From positions 186,001 through 250,000 of the forward strand of contig NW_024067820.1 of the NCBI RefSeq assembly GCF_009389715.1: a stretch of DNA of 64,000 nt, read 5' to 3'. Of this stretch, positions 37,601-49,836 are shown in pieces. Position 1 is the first letter of the stretch; every line of letters starts with the position of its first letter. The DNA is from Phoenix dactylifera (lineage: Eukaryota > Streptophyta > Magnoliopsida > Arecales > Arecaceae). A program made the position numbers and the translations under genes. The notes below the pieces were generated by a model. The model did not search any database and was not told where the DNA came from. It saw only the letters and a list, made by a program, of their open reading frames with translations.

Positions 37601-38787
37601 TTATGATTTAAAATTTATTTCGAATCTAGATTGTTGATTCAAACACGGAATGTTTGACTTCGAATCAAGCTCCAATCTTACACACTGTGTTTGAGGCGAG
37701 CTCAGTCTATTTAGACCATGTAGCTAGCACATCTAACCAAACCCAAATGGTCCAAGCGATCATAAATCCTTTACAGCAGTTGATTTGATGACCTTACTTG
37801 TATGCTAACCAAGCTCATATATGAAACGAGAAAAGAGGAGGTTTCCCACGCATTCATCAAGACTACGAACAGAGATCCAGAACCCAGCTCTTTGAAGACT
37901 TGGATATTTGCCTAAAAATTATATATGGCACCATAATCTTTGCAGCATTTCTAATAATTTGCGACACTTCTGAGAACCAGTGCTTAACTCTTAGTGATTC
38001 ACATCGCCATGGAGAATTTGTTAAAGCTCATGCACAATTTAATCTTCTACAATCGATCTAAAATATGATCATCATCTCCTCTGCATTGGTTGCAGCTGTG
38101 GTTGGCGATGGATTCCTTGCGCGAGATATCACAATAGAGAACTCAGCAGGACCTAGCAAGCACCAAGCCGTTGCCCTGAGGGTTGGCGCTGACCTCTCCG
38201 CCTTCTACCGTTGCAGTTTTGTGGCCTACCAAGACACTCTATACGTCCACTCTCTTCGCCAGTTCTACAGGGACTGTGATGTTTACGGAACCGTAGATTT
38301 CATATTTGGGAATGCAGCGGTGGTGCTCCAAAGCTGCAACTTGTATGCTCGGAAACCCGATCCGAACCAGAAGAATATATTCACAGCCCAAGGGAGGGAA
38401 GACCCCAATCAGAACACCGGCATTTCCATCCAGAAGTGCAAGGTGGCTGCAGCCTCCGATCTCATCCCGGTGCAATCCAACTTCTCCACATACCTGGGTC
38501 GGCCATGGAAACAATACTCGAGGACAGTGTTCATGCAGTCATTCCTTGGTAGTTTGATAGATCCTGCAGGGTGGCTGGAATGGGATGGTGACTTCGCACT
38601 GAGCACTCTATACTATGGAGAGTACATGAACCAAGGACCAGGTTCTAATACCTCTAGAAGAGTGACATGGCCAGGATACAGGGTCATCACCAGTGCAGCA
38701 GAAGCTAGCAACTTCACCGTGGCATCATTCATCCAGGGTGATCAGTGGTTGGGTGCAACTTCTGTTCCATTTACTTCAGGGTTATGA
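31619..38787 (+). CDS. Type I pectin methylesterase, PME-C (PMEI + pectinesterase), 5.5-kb intron
   Basis: This pectinesterase of the wall or secretory pathway has exon 1 at 31619-32600 and exon 2 at 38096-38787. The donor is GTGAGT and the acceptor GGTTGCAG, the intron is phase 1, and the product is 557 residues. The N-terminus [15 protein letters not shown] with a hydrophobic stretch at about 8-30 is a signal anchor rather than a simple signal peptide. The PMEI domain covers about 50-210 ([26 protein letters not shown]). A RKDRRLLQ processing site precedes the catalytic domain. Catalytic residues are Q351, Q373, D374, D395 and R463 in KHQAVAL, AYQDTLY, DFIFG and LGRPW. The joining of the two exons is inferred from matching phase, strand and domain break, the same break as in PME-A and PME-B. 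Exon 1 is strikingly GC-rich and exon 2 is not. The intron has taken up a LINE tail and AT-rich sequence. Confidence 0.9.
32601..38095 (+). other. Large intron of PME-C
   Basis: This 5495-bp intron is about six times the length of those in PME-A and PME-B. It holds an L1 tail at about 36371-36965, long AT-rich runs (34850-35400 and 36990-37260) and a T-run at 34720-34748. I found no separate gene in it. Confidence 0.7.
36371..36965 (-). mobile_element. L1 LINE tail with RNase H domain, inside the PME-C intron
   Basis: On the minus strand a frame opens [20 protein letters not shown], the start of the RVT_3-type RNase H. Later sequence is frame-broken. It runs into a poly-A (plus-strand T-run at 36371-36386). 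It lies antisense to PME-C and is 5'-truncated. Confidence 0.65.
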
Positions 38788-38826
38788 GGGGGAATAGCTT
38801 AGCCGTCGAGTCCTCGGATTTTTCGG

Positions 38827-38832
38827 AATAAA
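38827..38832 (+). terminator. Polyadenylation signal of PME-C
   Basis: AATAAA occurs 40 bases after the PME-C stop codon and is a plausible poly(A) signal. Confidence 0.55.
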
Positions 38833-39391
38833 GGCTTTGCCTACTCTAGGGTTGATGGATTAATAGTTGCAATATTAAAGCTTGAGGAAGTATGTTGGCC
38901 ACCTTCCACTATGGGCTGTGACTAATTTGCTTGAAAGGGTGTGTCGGATTGGTCTTTGATTTAATTCAAAATGTGGTATGGGATTAACTTAAGAAAAATT
39001 CATCGATGTTGCTGCGATCTTCCTTAATGTTGAATTGAATCAATTGCTGGAGTCTAAAACTTTTCTAGCATAGGGCACGTTGCACAATTTTTTCTTGTAA
39101 TATTTCCTGGGCGTGCATCCCATCGTAGGACCATGCACTCCGATATGAGTATGATTAGCCCATTAGACGATGAGTTTTCACGTCCAGCAACCAGAACAAA
39201 CAATCCTTCAAAAAATGTTCCTTTCATAACTCGTAAACCCTCATCCAAATTGAACCATTTCCTAAGCTTTAGTGCCAATATCCCCCATGTGTAAACTTGG
39301 TCTGTGGCACGCCTGTTTCCGTTTGCCTTAATGAATATCTAGTGTGCAAATAACAATGTATTCTTTTATCATCCCTTTCTTAGGTTATTGT
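38833..39391. other. 3' flank of PME-C
   Basis: This is probably 3' UTR followed by spacer. The last five bases, ATTGT at 39387-39391, are the left target-site copy of the solo LTR. Confidence 0.5.
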
Positions 39392-41357
39392 TGTCACCCT
39401 CTGAACCCAGAGCGGAACAGATGCCGCATACTTGTACGGCGAACCATACAAGCATGCAAGGCTGCAGATCATATCAAAGCAATAATAATTCTTAAAAATT
39501 TATTTAATCAATAACTTGTTCAAATAATTCTTACAATAATTTTAACGTGACACAAGTGAACATATGCCAACTATATACTAAAATTAAATAAAATATTCTA
39601 ACTGGTTTAAATAGTCTGACTAGAACTTCAATAATATAAAGTATCTTTAGGAGATCTAGCGCATTCCCTCCAAGTTCTAAACAATCATGCATCTGGATCT
39701 GAAAAAAATAAAGTATAATATTGAGCTACACTAGCCCAGTAAGCAACATAATACTCCCAAAGTGGGATCTAAGTATGCCAAATAATAAGTTAAAGAGCAA
39801 AATATTGACTCGAAGGTAAATCAATTCTTAAGTAATACGTATATCTCTTTTCGAAGTATATTTAATTGTTTTCATAAAGAAATACCAGAAATTCAAGAGC
39901 AGGCTACGGCTACGTAACCCAGTGGCATGAGTGAGAATGCACAAAGTGTCAAACACTACTATTATTAACCACCAATGGTACCGTATCCAAATACCACTAT
40001 TCTAATCAACAGTTGTGCGATGTCGAAACTAGTTTCTCGCAAATTATAAGTTAACAGGGGTAACGAATAATCCTAAGGCTGCAAATGGGTTGGGTTGACC
40101 CATGACCCGACCCATTTTGGATGACTCGTGGGGCCGGGTCGGAACCTAAAATTGGACCCATTCCATTTTTTGGATCGGGTCTGGATTTACCGAATTCAGA
40201 CCCGACCAGTCCGATCCATTTGAAATTTGGATAATTTTGGAATTTCAATCCTACAACTTGACTCTACCCAACCTAATCCGACCCGAATCTATAAAATTAT
40301 TGGGCCCACGAGGGTGCAAACAAATTCTGAAGCCATAGATGGGTTGACCCGAACGGGACCCGACCTGAACTTGAATTTTTCGGGTTGGGTTTGGGTTATA
40401 TATGGACCCAACCCAATCCAAATGACACATTGGGTCAAAAAATTATAACGGTGGATCCGATTTGACCCGACCCAATCGTCTATTGGATCAGGTTTGGGTC
40501 CAAAATTGGGACCCAAACAAGAAATCGGGTCGGGTCGGGGTCACTCATGATCCGACCCAACCCATTTCACTATCAAAAAACACGCGTATAGTGACGGAGA
40601 TTCCCGTCACTATATCGTGATTTCGGTTACTAATACGGAATTTGGGACCGGCGCTTCCGTCACTGAATTGGTTACAAAAACACGCGTCACTAAATTCTCA
40701 GTGACGGCGGCGATTCCCGTCACTAACCGCCGTGACAGAACCACCGTCACTAAGCCGTTACAAATTCAAGAATTAAATATTTAAGAAATTACGTATTTCC
40801 CGTCACTATCTAGTTGCGGAGTTAGTGACGAAGGTAACTTGGTCACTGATTTTGTCACAGAATGCGGTCACAAGTTTAGTCACTGATCTGTCACAACCTT
40901 CAGTAACAGATTTAGTCGTCACAGACATGGTCATTAATTTCGTCACTACATTTGTCATTAATTTCGTCACTGGCCTAGTGATAAGTTTACCGTCACTAAT
41001 TGGTTACAAACGCGCTAAGCAAAATCAATTTTTATTAACCAAAATTCTGTCACTAAGTTTATGACTGCTCGTCACAATACTTGGTAAACAATTTAGTAAC
41101 CAAAATTTGGTCACCGATCACAATCTAATAACCTGGTACATTTGGTACATTGATTAGCTCATAATAATAATAATAATAATATCATTAATAGAAAAGGCAT
41201 TCAACATTACGCAAAAGTCATTTAAAATGTCATTCAAAATTGGCATCAAACATGTCCTGAATCCATCAAAATCAAAGTCTAAAAATATGTCATAGAGATC
41301 AACAGAGATTTCATTCCTCCTAGGAATGCAAAGACCTATCATCTAAGGCAAAAACAA

Positions 41358-43035
41358 TCATAATGAAGCATGATCAGTAGAACCAGAATCACCATTACTC
41401 CCCCGATCTGCATGCCTTGGTCCAAAGCCAATCTCTTCTCTCATCTTTTGAAGAACCTCCTCTTGCCATTTTTTCTTTTCCTGCTCAAGAATACGTAAAA
41501 GGTCTTCATGAGTGTACAGCTCTGGAGCTTGACTTGTAGAGGTGGAAGAGGATGATGATTGCCCAATAATTCCAGTGAGATCCTCTAGGGGACTAAAGCC
41601 ATAGACATGACCATGAGTTGGGACACCAGTTGCCTCAAACCACAAGTCATAATCACGTGGAGGAGCATCTGAGGTGGAGGCATCACCATATTTTTTGGAG
41701 TATTCAGCTGAATACTTTGCCTGCCAGTTGATTTAAAAGAAGAGAAAAACATTATGGTGGATCAAACAAGAGATAAACATGAGCAAGCTCAATAATATTT
41801 ATGAATCATAAAAAAATTATACTTACCATGACAGCTTCACTTCTCTTATCTACATATCCTCCCATGCCTTGCTTTGTCTTATGCGTCCGATTAAAAGATT
41901 CAACTATTGTTGGCTCCCTACCTAACTTTAATTTCTACAAAAGAGAAAAGAAAAAATTCATTAACATATAATGGGCTAATTTAAGATGATTGAACAATAA
42001 TATAAAAATTATTATAGAAATCTAATTGAATAAAGATATGTACCAGTCGTTCGTCATGATTGACAAATGCGATTGATCCTCCACAGTGTTTAGATATGCT
42101 ACCATTCTTCATGGTGTTTCTATTATTTTTGTTGGCTTCTGATTTCTTCTTCCATTTTGGGGAGATCCAAATATCAATTAGCTTATTCCAATTTTCTCTA
42201 GAGATCCAATTAGGGGGTTTATCACGGGCTTTATTTAAATCTCCTTTTGCTTCCAGAAGCTTTTGGCTTCTGACCCTCCCTAATGAGGTTGTCAGCCGTC
42301 GCTGACAATGCTTGTCCCAAACTTGATGCATATGATGCAATTGTCCTGGAAGAATTGTGTGTATCTCCTAACAATATATAGGTTGCAAGTAATCAGACTT
42401 ATTAATTGACATGTGTAACAAGGGCAAAAGTTAATGATAAGAAATATAAATTAATTACATCACCTCAAATTTGTTCCACATTCCAACTTTAGCATGTGTA
42501 GGGACCTCCCTCTATGACAACCACGGACCATTGAAAAATTGGCGCATGATAGCAACAGCTTTGTGACTGACCTCATAATCAGGAAACCTGCAATTTAAAA
42601 AATATTCATTAGAAAATAAATTAAATACTTTAAATGCAACAAACACATAAATTCAAATTAGTGATATAAGAAAGTGATATTTTCATACATTCCTCTTGTG
42701 CACCTAACAATCACTTTTCCATTTGCATCAACAGGGGCTTTAAGGGTTGGTTCTCGGCCATTGCTCTGTCTTGGATCAATCCCAAGTTCATCATTCATCT
42801 GATCCTCATTCATTGTATCCTCATGATTTTGCACTGCACCATTCATTTCTTCATCATTTATTTCTTCATTTGTATCCACCTCTTCAATCATGTCCCCATC
42901 AGGAATGTAATCATCATCATCATGACATTCCTCGACACGCTCAGGCAACCTAGGAGGTTGAGGAGGAACTTGAGTAGCATCCAGTATTAAAGCTGCTTTT
43001 CCATTACCTCTTGGTTTCCCTTTTTTCTTGGCCAT
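41358..43035 (-). pseudogene. CACTA tnpA-like gene (Transposase_24 type) with one in-frame stop
   Basis: Exon-like segments on the minus strand give a coherent protein. The first (42658-43035) is acidic and ends VIVRCTRGM. The second (about 42475-42585) reads FPDYEVSHKAVAIMRQFF. The third (about 42010-42360) includes DKPPNWISRENWNKLIDIW and HCGGSIAFVNHDERL. The fourth (about 41660-41935) includes REPTIVESFNRTHKTKQG. The last (to 41358) has a coiled-coil-like EEVLQKMREEIGFG. An in-frame TAG in the second segment probably replaced a Trp codon. In related elements this protein binds the subterminal repeats. Confidence 0.7.
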
Positions 43036-43215
43036 AGCTGCACAACAATAAAAAGTTGTAGTTATTTCACAATGTAAATGTCAACAAATCCAATCAAAGT
43101 AAAGAACAATCAGTGGACCTGTTGCTTTTCCTTTGCTCTTTCTCATGTCTGCACAATTATAATTTATAAGTCTAAAATTAGTTATATTAGCATTCACAAA
43201 GTTGCATGTTGTATT

Positions 43216-43467
43216 TTAATCTTCCTCAGCCTCATGCTCCTCTTCCTCGATTTGTTCATCTTCAAAATCTTCTTCTTCTTCTTTCTGGTTGTCACATCTC
43301 ATACAAGGGCATCTAATCTTATCACCACTACAATACTCTAACTGAGTAAATGCAAACTCAAGGAACCCTTTAACTCCATCACAGAACTCAGCTCTTATAT
43401 AACCATTTTCACTAAGTCGGTGGTACATCCAATTACGATCAACTGACATAGTTCCTCTAAAAATCAA
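43216..43467 (-). pseudogene. CACTA tnpD fragment (transposase-associated domain)
   Basis: The frame contains DRNWMYHRLSENGYIRAEF and then IRCPCMRCDN, the zinc-binding transposase-associated domain, and ends in an acidic tail. Only this N-terminal module is present. Confidence 0.72.
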
Positions 43468-44989
43468 AAAAATAAAACAACATAAGAAAGCCTAGAAAAT
43501 ATTAAAAATTGGGCCATTAAAAAAAGAAAACAATATAAGAAAAACCGGACCATTAGAGAGATGATAAAAAAAGAAAGCAACATAAGAAAAACCGGACCAT
43601 TAAAAACACGAAAGGCAAGATCATAAAAAATGTAAAAGAAACAAAAACTGGTATGATATTTATGAAGATGAGAAGTTATCATAAGCATGACAAAAATAAG
43701 TCATTCAATCTTGTCCTAGCATCATTGACATTAAAAAAGCATTCAATCTTTATAAAAAGCTGAACATAAGGAATTAATCTTTACAAGTTATCTCTTCATT
43801 CATCTAATACCAGCAATATTCAAAAAGCATTTAATCTTTACAAAGACAAGGAATACAAGTCAAATCATCCAAATTTACATATCGAATACTATCTGCTTCA
43901 CATAGAACAAATGTCAATATACATGATCACCTCTGATGCTACGAAAGCATGGTACTTCTTAGCAAGCTTTTTGACCAGCTTCTTGATTGCACACTGGAAA
44001 TAAGTCACAACCATGAAGCAACACCATTTTCCACCACTTTCCATTTTTCCTTGCAGATGAACAATAATTGTAGAAATGAATAACATGACGAAGAAATTAA
44101 AATCCATGAACTTTACAGAGTCAAGTTAAAGTTTTGAGAAAATTTTCAAACATGTAAACCAATGTCATAAGAAGCATGACTAGATGAACCATCTCAAAAT
44201 GCCTTGGAGATTGAGTACGGAAGAACTATACTGCATCAATACCAATTCCTTCCACGCATAATTTCTGTTCCAAAATATAGACGTTCAAAAATTTCATAGA
44301 AGTGGGCAGGCAGAAGAAAGGGAAAAGGAAGGAAAAGAGAAGAGTTACTAGTGCATGCTTGTGCACACATAAAGCACAATAATGTGCAACAGATCCTTAG
44401 AACACATCAGTAGACAATTTATAGACCTCCATTGAAAAGCCATCATGTAAGATTCCATTTTAATGAAGCAATGAAGTGATCATCTCCCATTTTCAAAGTC
44501 TCCATTTATGATCATTTGAAAAATCTAAGAATCAAAAAAGTCAAAAAGTCAGGATAACTCACTTGAAAGAAAATTTCCAACATGATGTCCTCTCACTTTA
44601 ATATAGCATATGCTCATGCAAGGCATTGTTTTGCACTCAAATGCAATGTTTTTATTCAACGATTTTGATTAACTAGCATCCCCCCCTCCCCCCCGCGCTC
44701 CCAAAACAGGGAATTAAGGGTAACAAACCCTGCTTCACCACAGCATCTCAGAAAGGAGATTAAAATGTATACATTTACATCCACATCTGGAATCTTGGAT
44801 CATGTATATAATGACTAGATGAAGATGAACACAAAGAGATGCAAACACAGGATCATGTATATAATCGAAAGGCACGGCGATCAAGCGCGGCGCCGGATCC
44901 ACAGGGGGAGACCCTCGGTAGGTTCCTTCCCCCTTCCTCTTCCTCTTCTTCGTTTCTTTTATTTTGTTATCATGGGGTAAAAGGAAATG

Positions 44990-45260
44990 GGGTTAGGGTT
45001 TACCTCCGGGAAGAACCAGTTGTGGGTTCTGAAAATCCTAGCCGATGAGCAAGAAAGAGGGGAGCGTCGATGGGGTGACGTAGCCGCGATGATCTCGTCC
45101 CGGGCGAGAAGGAGATGAACACAGGCGCCGAGCAAAGAGATAATGAAACCCTCGGTAGGTTAGGGTTTACCTCCAGGAAGATCAGTTGTGGGTTCTAAAA
45201 ATCCTAGCCGACGAGCAAGAAGGAGGGGGGCGTCGACGAGGTGATGTAGCCGCGATCGGG
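44990..45260. repeat. Duplicated segment in the CACTA 2 leader
   Basis: About 105 bases beginning GGTTAGGGTTTACCTCC occur at 44992-45097 and again at 45157-45252 with some 10 percent divergence. The region is GC-rich and lies where the 5' leader of the minus-strand transcript would be. Another pair, GCAAGCCAAATTTCATAT, occurs at 45460 and 45524. Confidence 0.65.
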
Positions 45261-47652
45261 AGGCGTGATGTAGCCGTGGTCGCCGTCGACGGGGAGGCAA
45301 AAATGGTCGGCAAGGGGGAACCGGAGAGGAGAGGCCGGAGGTGGAGGAGAGGAGAGGAGATGGGAAGCCGCGATGCCAAATCCCTAACCACGCCAATCTT
45401 TTAATCGAGACCAAGTGCTTCGAGTCACAGGCTCACCCAGCTCCAAATCGGGACGGGACTGCAAGCCAAATTTCATATTAAACTTTTTTTTTATCTATAA
45501 GGCTGATTGGACTAAGTCGGTGTGCAAGCCAAATTTCATATCAAACTATTTTTTATCTATAAGGCTGATTGGATGGAACTTGCTGGAAAAAATATTTTTG
45601 AACTATAAAGCATGGTAAAAAAATTCCAAACCTTCTTCCAAAATCCAATCCCATTGCAGGAAAGTTGCAATAGGGGTGCAAATGGGTCATGGCCAACACC
45701 ACGAGATTTGAAAATGAGAAGGAATTTGAGTTTTCTGGAGAGCAATTGGATTTTAGGTTATCGAAGAAATTTGGGCGAAACGGTGGGCACACTTAATTTC
45801 ATTTTGGATTTTCCTCTTTTTATCTTTTTTTTAATTTAGATATACTCAAAAATAATATTTTTAATATTTTTGGAATTAAAAATTAAATTTGGTGACGAAA
45901 ATTTTTGTCAATAACATGTCACCGCCAAAAATAATCTTTTAAAAATTTATAAATACTTGGGTTACGATATTTGTGACGGCTGAATTTGTCACTGCGGGGT
46001 TGCAATTTCGGTTATCATTTTGCTGACAGATATTCCGTCACTATGATGGTTACTAAGTTTTGGCGCCCATCCTACCCGCGCATTCTGTGACCGGTCTGTC
46101 ACTAATCGGTCACTAAGTTTACACCACGGTGACCAAATTTCTGGCGGTCACTAATCAGTCACAAATAATGACTGATAACGGTCCGTCACTAATGTTCCGT
46201 CACTATACGCGTGTTTTCTGGTAGTGTTTGCACCCCTAAATAATTTCTATTGGCGGGGCCAGATCATAGCCATGCTGAGAATAGATACATATAAAATAAA
46301 TTTCATAATTAGCCTAGTCGTATTTTCCAAATTTCATAACATAATATATAATATAATTTTAAAAATATTTTCTATCATAATATTAAAATGCCTGACCCGT
46401 TTAACTAAGTATAAAATTGATTTTATTATCAAATTAATCACCTGATTATTATTTTGCCAAAAATTTGAAAAACACACTTTGAAGCATTAGGTTACTTACC
46501 TCTTACACTTCAAAATCCTACTCTAGTTAGACGAGTCAAGTTTGTGTGCTTTAATATCATTAAGATATAATTAATTTTTATCAATATATTAAAAGTCAAG
46601 CAAAGTTAAAATTAAAATACTATTGGAGATACAGCCTCATGCTCAACTGCCAAGGTGGGTCCAAACCAAGAGATTCGATTAGTCAGATAAAGATCAATAG
46701 TGGCTAATTTTCAAAAGATTTAACTGGTAATGAAGTAATGGCCTAGTCTACAACCGGATATCGGGGTGGTTCAGTGTTTCTAAACTGAGTCAACTTGGAT
46801 CCGAGCAATAAGGAGAGCAAAGCTTATACTAGGATTCTTAAGCCTATCTAAAGAGAGAAAGTTCCCTAGAGACTAGAGAGAGAGAGTCTTGTGGGGAAAG
46901 AAAGAGAGAGAAAAGAGAACAAGCTTTCCTTTCTAACTAAGGAAGAGGAAGGAAGAGAGTGGTTGCAAGTGGTGTCAAGGTCAAGGAGCACGGCCGACCA
47001 ATAAGCGGCTGGTGGCTGACAACGACTAGTGTCCGACAGCATCAAATCCACTGAAAACAGGGTTCCGACCCTTTTAACCACGAAAATCAAACATCCTAAT
47101 GGCCGGAGCTCTGGCCATGGTCTCCTGCCATTGTAGGAGATTGGAAGAAGACTTCGGAGGCAAGGACTGGCCACAGAATCGGCCGAAATCAAGAGAAAAA
47201 AAATCTTGCTTTCCAAAAACAGGAAAAATAGGGCTTTGCCCCTTTTCGACCAAATTTCGACGATCACCGGCGGGAATCGAGCTTCCAAAAGTCACGGAGG
47301 AAGGAGAGAAGAGTTATCCAAAGATTTTTAGATTCTCACCTGGCTTTTCGGCAGTAAAATTGTAGCCACGACGACGCGATTGCAATCGGTGATCAAGGAG
47401 GAATTCAAGAAAAATCCGATGGTAGGCTTCGATTGGGGCTGGCTTTCCAGTGGGGGAGGATGGGGAGGAGCTCATAAGAGCGGAGACTAAGGTTGCCTAG
47501 TCTCCAGCATGGCCCGAGGTGAAGGAGGACTCGTCCTCCTCTGCTGTGCTGAACTAGGGCTCTGCCCTAGTTCTCGTTCAGATGGACCTTTCGGTCGCAT
47601 TTAAAAGTTGGATCAGGCCAACATACCCGCCCTAATGAGGCTATGCCTCACA

Positions 47653-49836
47653 ATTGCAGTGGCCTTTTACGGCTTAAAAAGCTTTGCCCATCCAATTGAT
47701 AGAATGTGCACTAATTTGGGTATGAAATTGAAGTGCCCTTCTGGATACCTATTATCACGTTATGAGCTTTGCAAGATCCCTGGACCTTTAGTTGTCGAGA
47801 AAAACTGGCCCACGGGTGTCAAAATGGAGAGATCATCGGTGGCTGGATTTATCGGTCCCCTCAGAAATATGGATAACACAACGGTCAAAATGGTTATTTA
47901 ACTTTAAATTTTCAGCATATTTAGACTTGCGGCTTCTTTTCAACTCCTAAGTATTTTAGCATCCTGGTTTTCTTTCTCACGCATCTCGTACGAGTATATC
48001 ATGCTATCAAATAACATTAGTATTCTCTAATAATATATAATAATTGAATTTGATATAATAATTAATGAATTAAATGAACTGGGGCTTGTAGCAGCAATCA
48101 TGCTTGCTCCTCTATTTAGCAACCAAAGATCCTCGGTTAGGGTCCCTAATAATTGTGCATCCGTAACAGTTGGGGCCCAGGTAATTATCCCACAGTGGGT
48201 GACCAGTAGACAGTGGCATACGGACCGAAACAGGGAATGGAGTGGCGAGGTGAAACATGCCTTGTGGCATTGGGAGAAGCATTAAGACCGCGGAACTTTT
48301 GGTGGGTAAGTACTTTCTGACGTCTAAAAATATTTTCGGATAGATTAAAAGTATTTATAAAAGGTGTCAGAAAATTATTTTAGTTTTAGCAGAAAATTAA
48401 AATATTTTTTTTTGTAAAAACTTCAAAATAGTGCTTCTTCGAAAAAGCACTTTTAGCATGCATCGAAAAGCTACTTTGCTGTATAAAATTTTTTTGAAAC
48501 AAAATATCTATGATAAATTATTTTAATTACGAAAAATATTCTATTATATTTATAAATATATAATGATAATAATTATAATATTTTGATATTTTTATTATTA
48601 TATTATACTATAAATATTATATTATATTATATCATAATACATTAATATGTTATGTTATATAATATCAAATTATATTACATTATTATGCTATAGTATATAA
48701 TATTATATTACTATATCATACATTTATATATTTATATATAATATATTTTATTATGCTCTTTGGATAATATTATGTTATGATTTTTATGATCATTTTAGTA
48801 TACTAAAATATTTTCTTAGTTTACTTCCGAGCATATATTAAAATTTTACAATATTTTAGAAATATGATTATCGAAAGCTCTACTATCAATAGCTTTGCCA
48901 ATGGGGGCCAAAGTAGCCGGTGGATAGCATCACACCAACTTGATTGAGCAAACGGATTGGTAGGAGCCATGTGGAATTCAAGCAGTGGACAGTAAAGCTG
49001 TGGTAAGTTTGGGCCCCCAGTAGGTTAGCACCTCGGATCCTAATTGCACTTTGGATGCATCCATAGCGCAACGGCTAGTTGCCGTCAGAAGTCCAACGGC
49101 ATTGCGTCCCGTTTGGGGTGGGGCCGTGAGGTCGGACCGTTCCCACCTCTCCTTACCTTTTGCCCTTTTCCCGCCGAAATCAGCCGAAAACCCCGCGACG
49201 AAGACGAAAAAGGTCACCGCATTCCACGGCGGCAGCGTTCGCCTTTTCCTGGCGAGACTCCCAAGGTGGTGAGGGCGCTCTCAGAGATTTCAGCCAATTG
49301 CAAGGGCTTTCCGAGGGGCTATCGGCTGATGGGGATGGGATCATGGGAGAAGCACGGGAGGAGCATGTGCGAGATTTCAGGCAGCACATGACCCTAATCA
49401 GTCGCTCATGCAAAAGGGCCTACCTTCCGCACCCCTCTATCAGGTCAAATCTGTCCTCTTATGCTTTTTATGTTCTCTAAGTTCGCTCTTTAGCCAACAT
49501 GCTAATAGCTATATGACCAAAGAAATTGAAAAATAGGGATATTATCTTTTCATATTCTTATACATTACAAGCTACTTGTCATTTAGGAATATGTAATCAT
49601 CACCACACACACCACCTAAGACCAAAGAAATTAGAAAAATAAATATATTATTTTTAATGGAACAAATATGGTAAAGCTACCAGAAACTAAGTAAAAAAAA
49701 GGTAAATTATTAAAGCTGGAAATGCTATGGATATTTTTAGGACAAGCTACTTTGTTATTTAGGAATATGCAATCATCACTACATCGGAGATTGCTTGCAT
49801 TGTTCACCTTCTTCTCATCTTACTAGTCAACTTTTA
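47653..49836. other. Intergenic region right of the solo LTR
   Basis: The right target copy ATTGC is at 47653-47657. Beyond it lie short ORFs without known domains and an extremely AT-rich block at 48530-48860. No gene is supported. Confidence 0.45.

Larger units (their letters stand above)
40568..46226 (-). mobile_element. CACTA transposon 2, defective
   Basis: The left end is CACTATCAAAAAACACGCG and the right end in reverse complement is CACTACCAGAAAACACGCG. The 3-bp duplication TTT lies at 40565-40567 and 46227-46229. GTCACTAA/CCGTCACTA motifs are repeated many times in 40590-41110 and 45890-46210, the subterminal binding-site arrays of this superfamily. A tnpA-type gene (41358-43035) and a small tnpD piece (43216-43467) are on the minus strand. 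The tnpD catalytic region is absent, so mobility would need another copy. Confidence 0.9.
40074..46238. mobile_element. hAT-like MITE, split by CACTA 2
   Basis: The left terminus is TAAGGCTGCAAATGGG and the right terminus, in reverse complement, is TAGGGGTGCAAA. Flanking 8-mers are AATAATCC (40066-40073) and AATAATTT (46239-46246), six of eight identical. The internal sequence is rich in GGGTCGGGT/GACCCGACC motifs. Without the CACTA insertion the element is about 0.5 kb and non-coding. Terminal motif and 8-bp duplication fit the hAT superfamily. Confidence 0.75.
39392..47652 (-). mobile_element. Old chromovirus solo LTR, split by nested DNA transposons
   Basis: The left edge reads TGTCACCCTCTGAACCC and its first 680 bases match, with divergence, the start of the LTR at 6301 (for example CAGTGGCATG and AGTAAGCAACAT). 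The match resumes after 46239 (TTGGCGGGGCCAGATCATAG; GCATTAGGTTACTTACCT) and ends TGCCTCACA at 47652. Removing the inserted 40074-46238 and one 8-bp duplication leaves about 2088 bp, almost exactly the 2098 bp of the intact LTR. Flanking duplications are ATTGT and ATTGC (one mismatch). It has no internal region, so it is a solo LTR, clearly older than the element at 1-8398. Confidence 0.82.

Noticed and set aside
47608-47901. 97-residue ORF overlapping the end of the old solo LTR
   Set aside because: It begins inside the LTR and crosses its boundary; no known domain.
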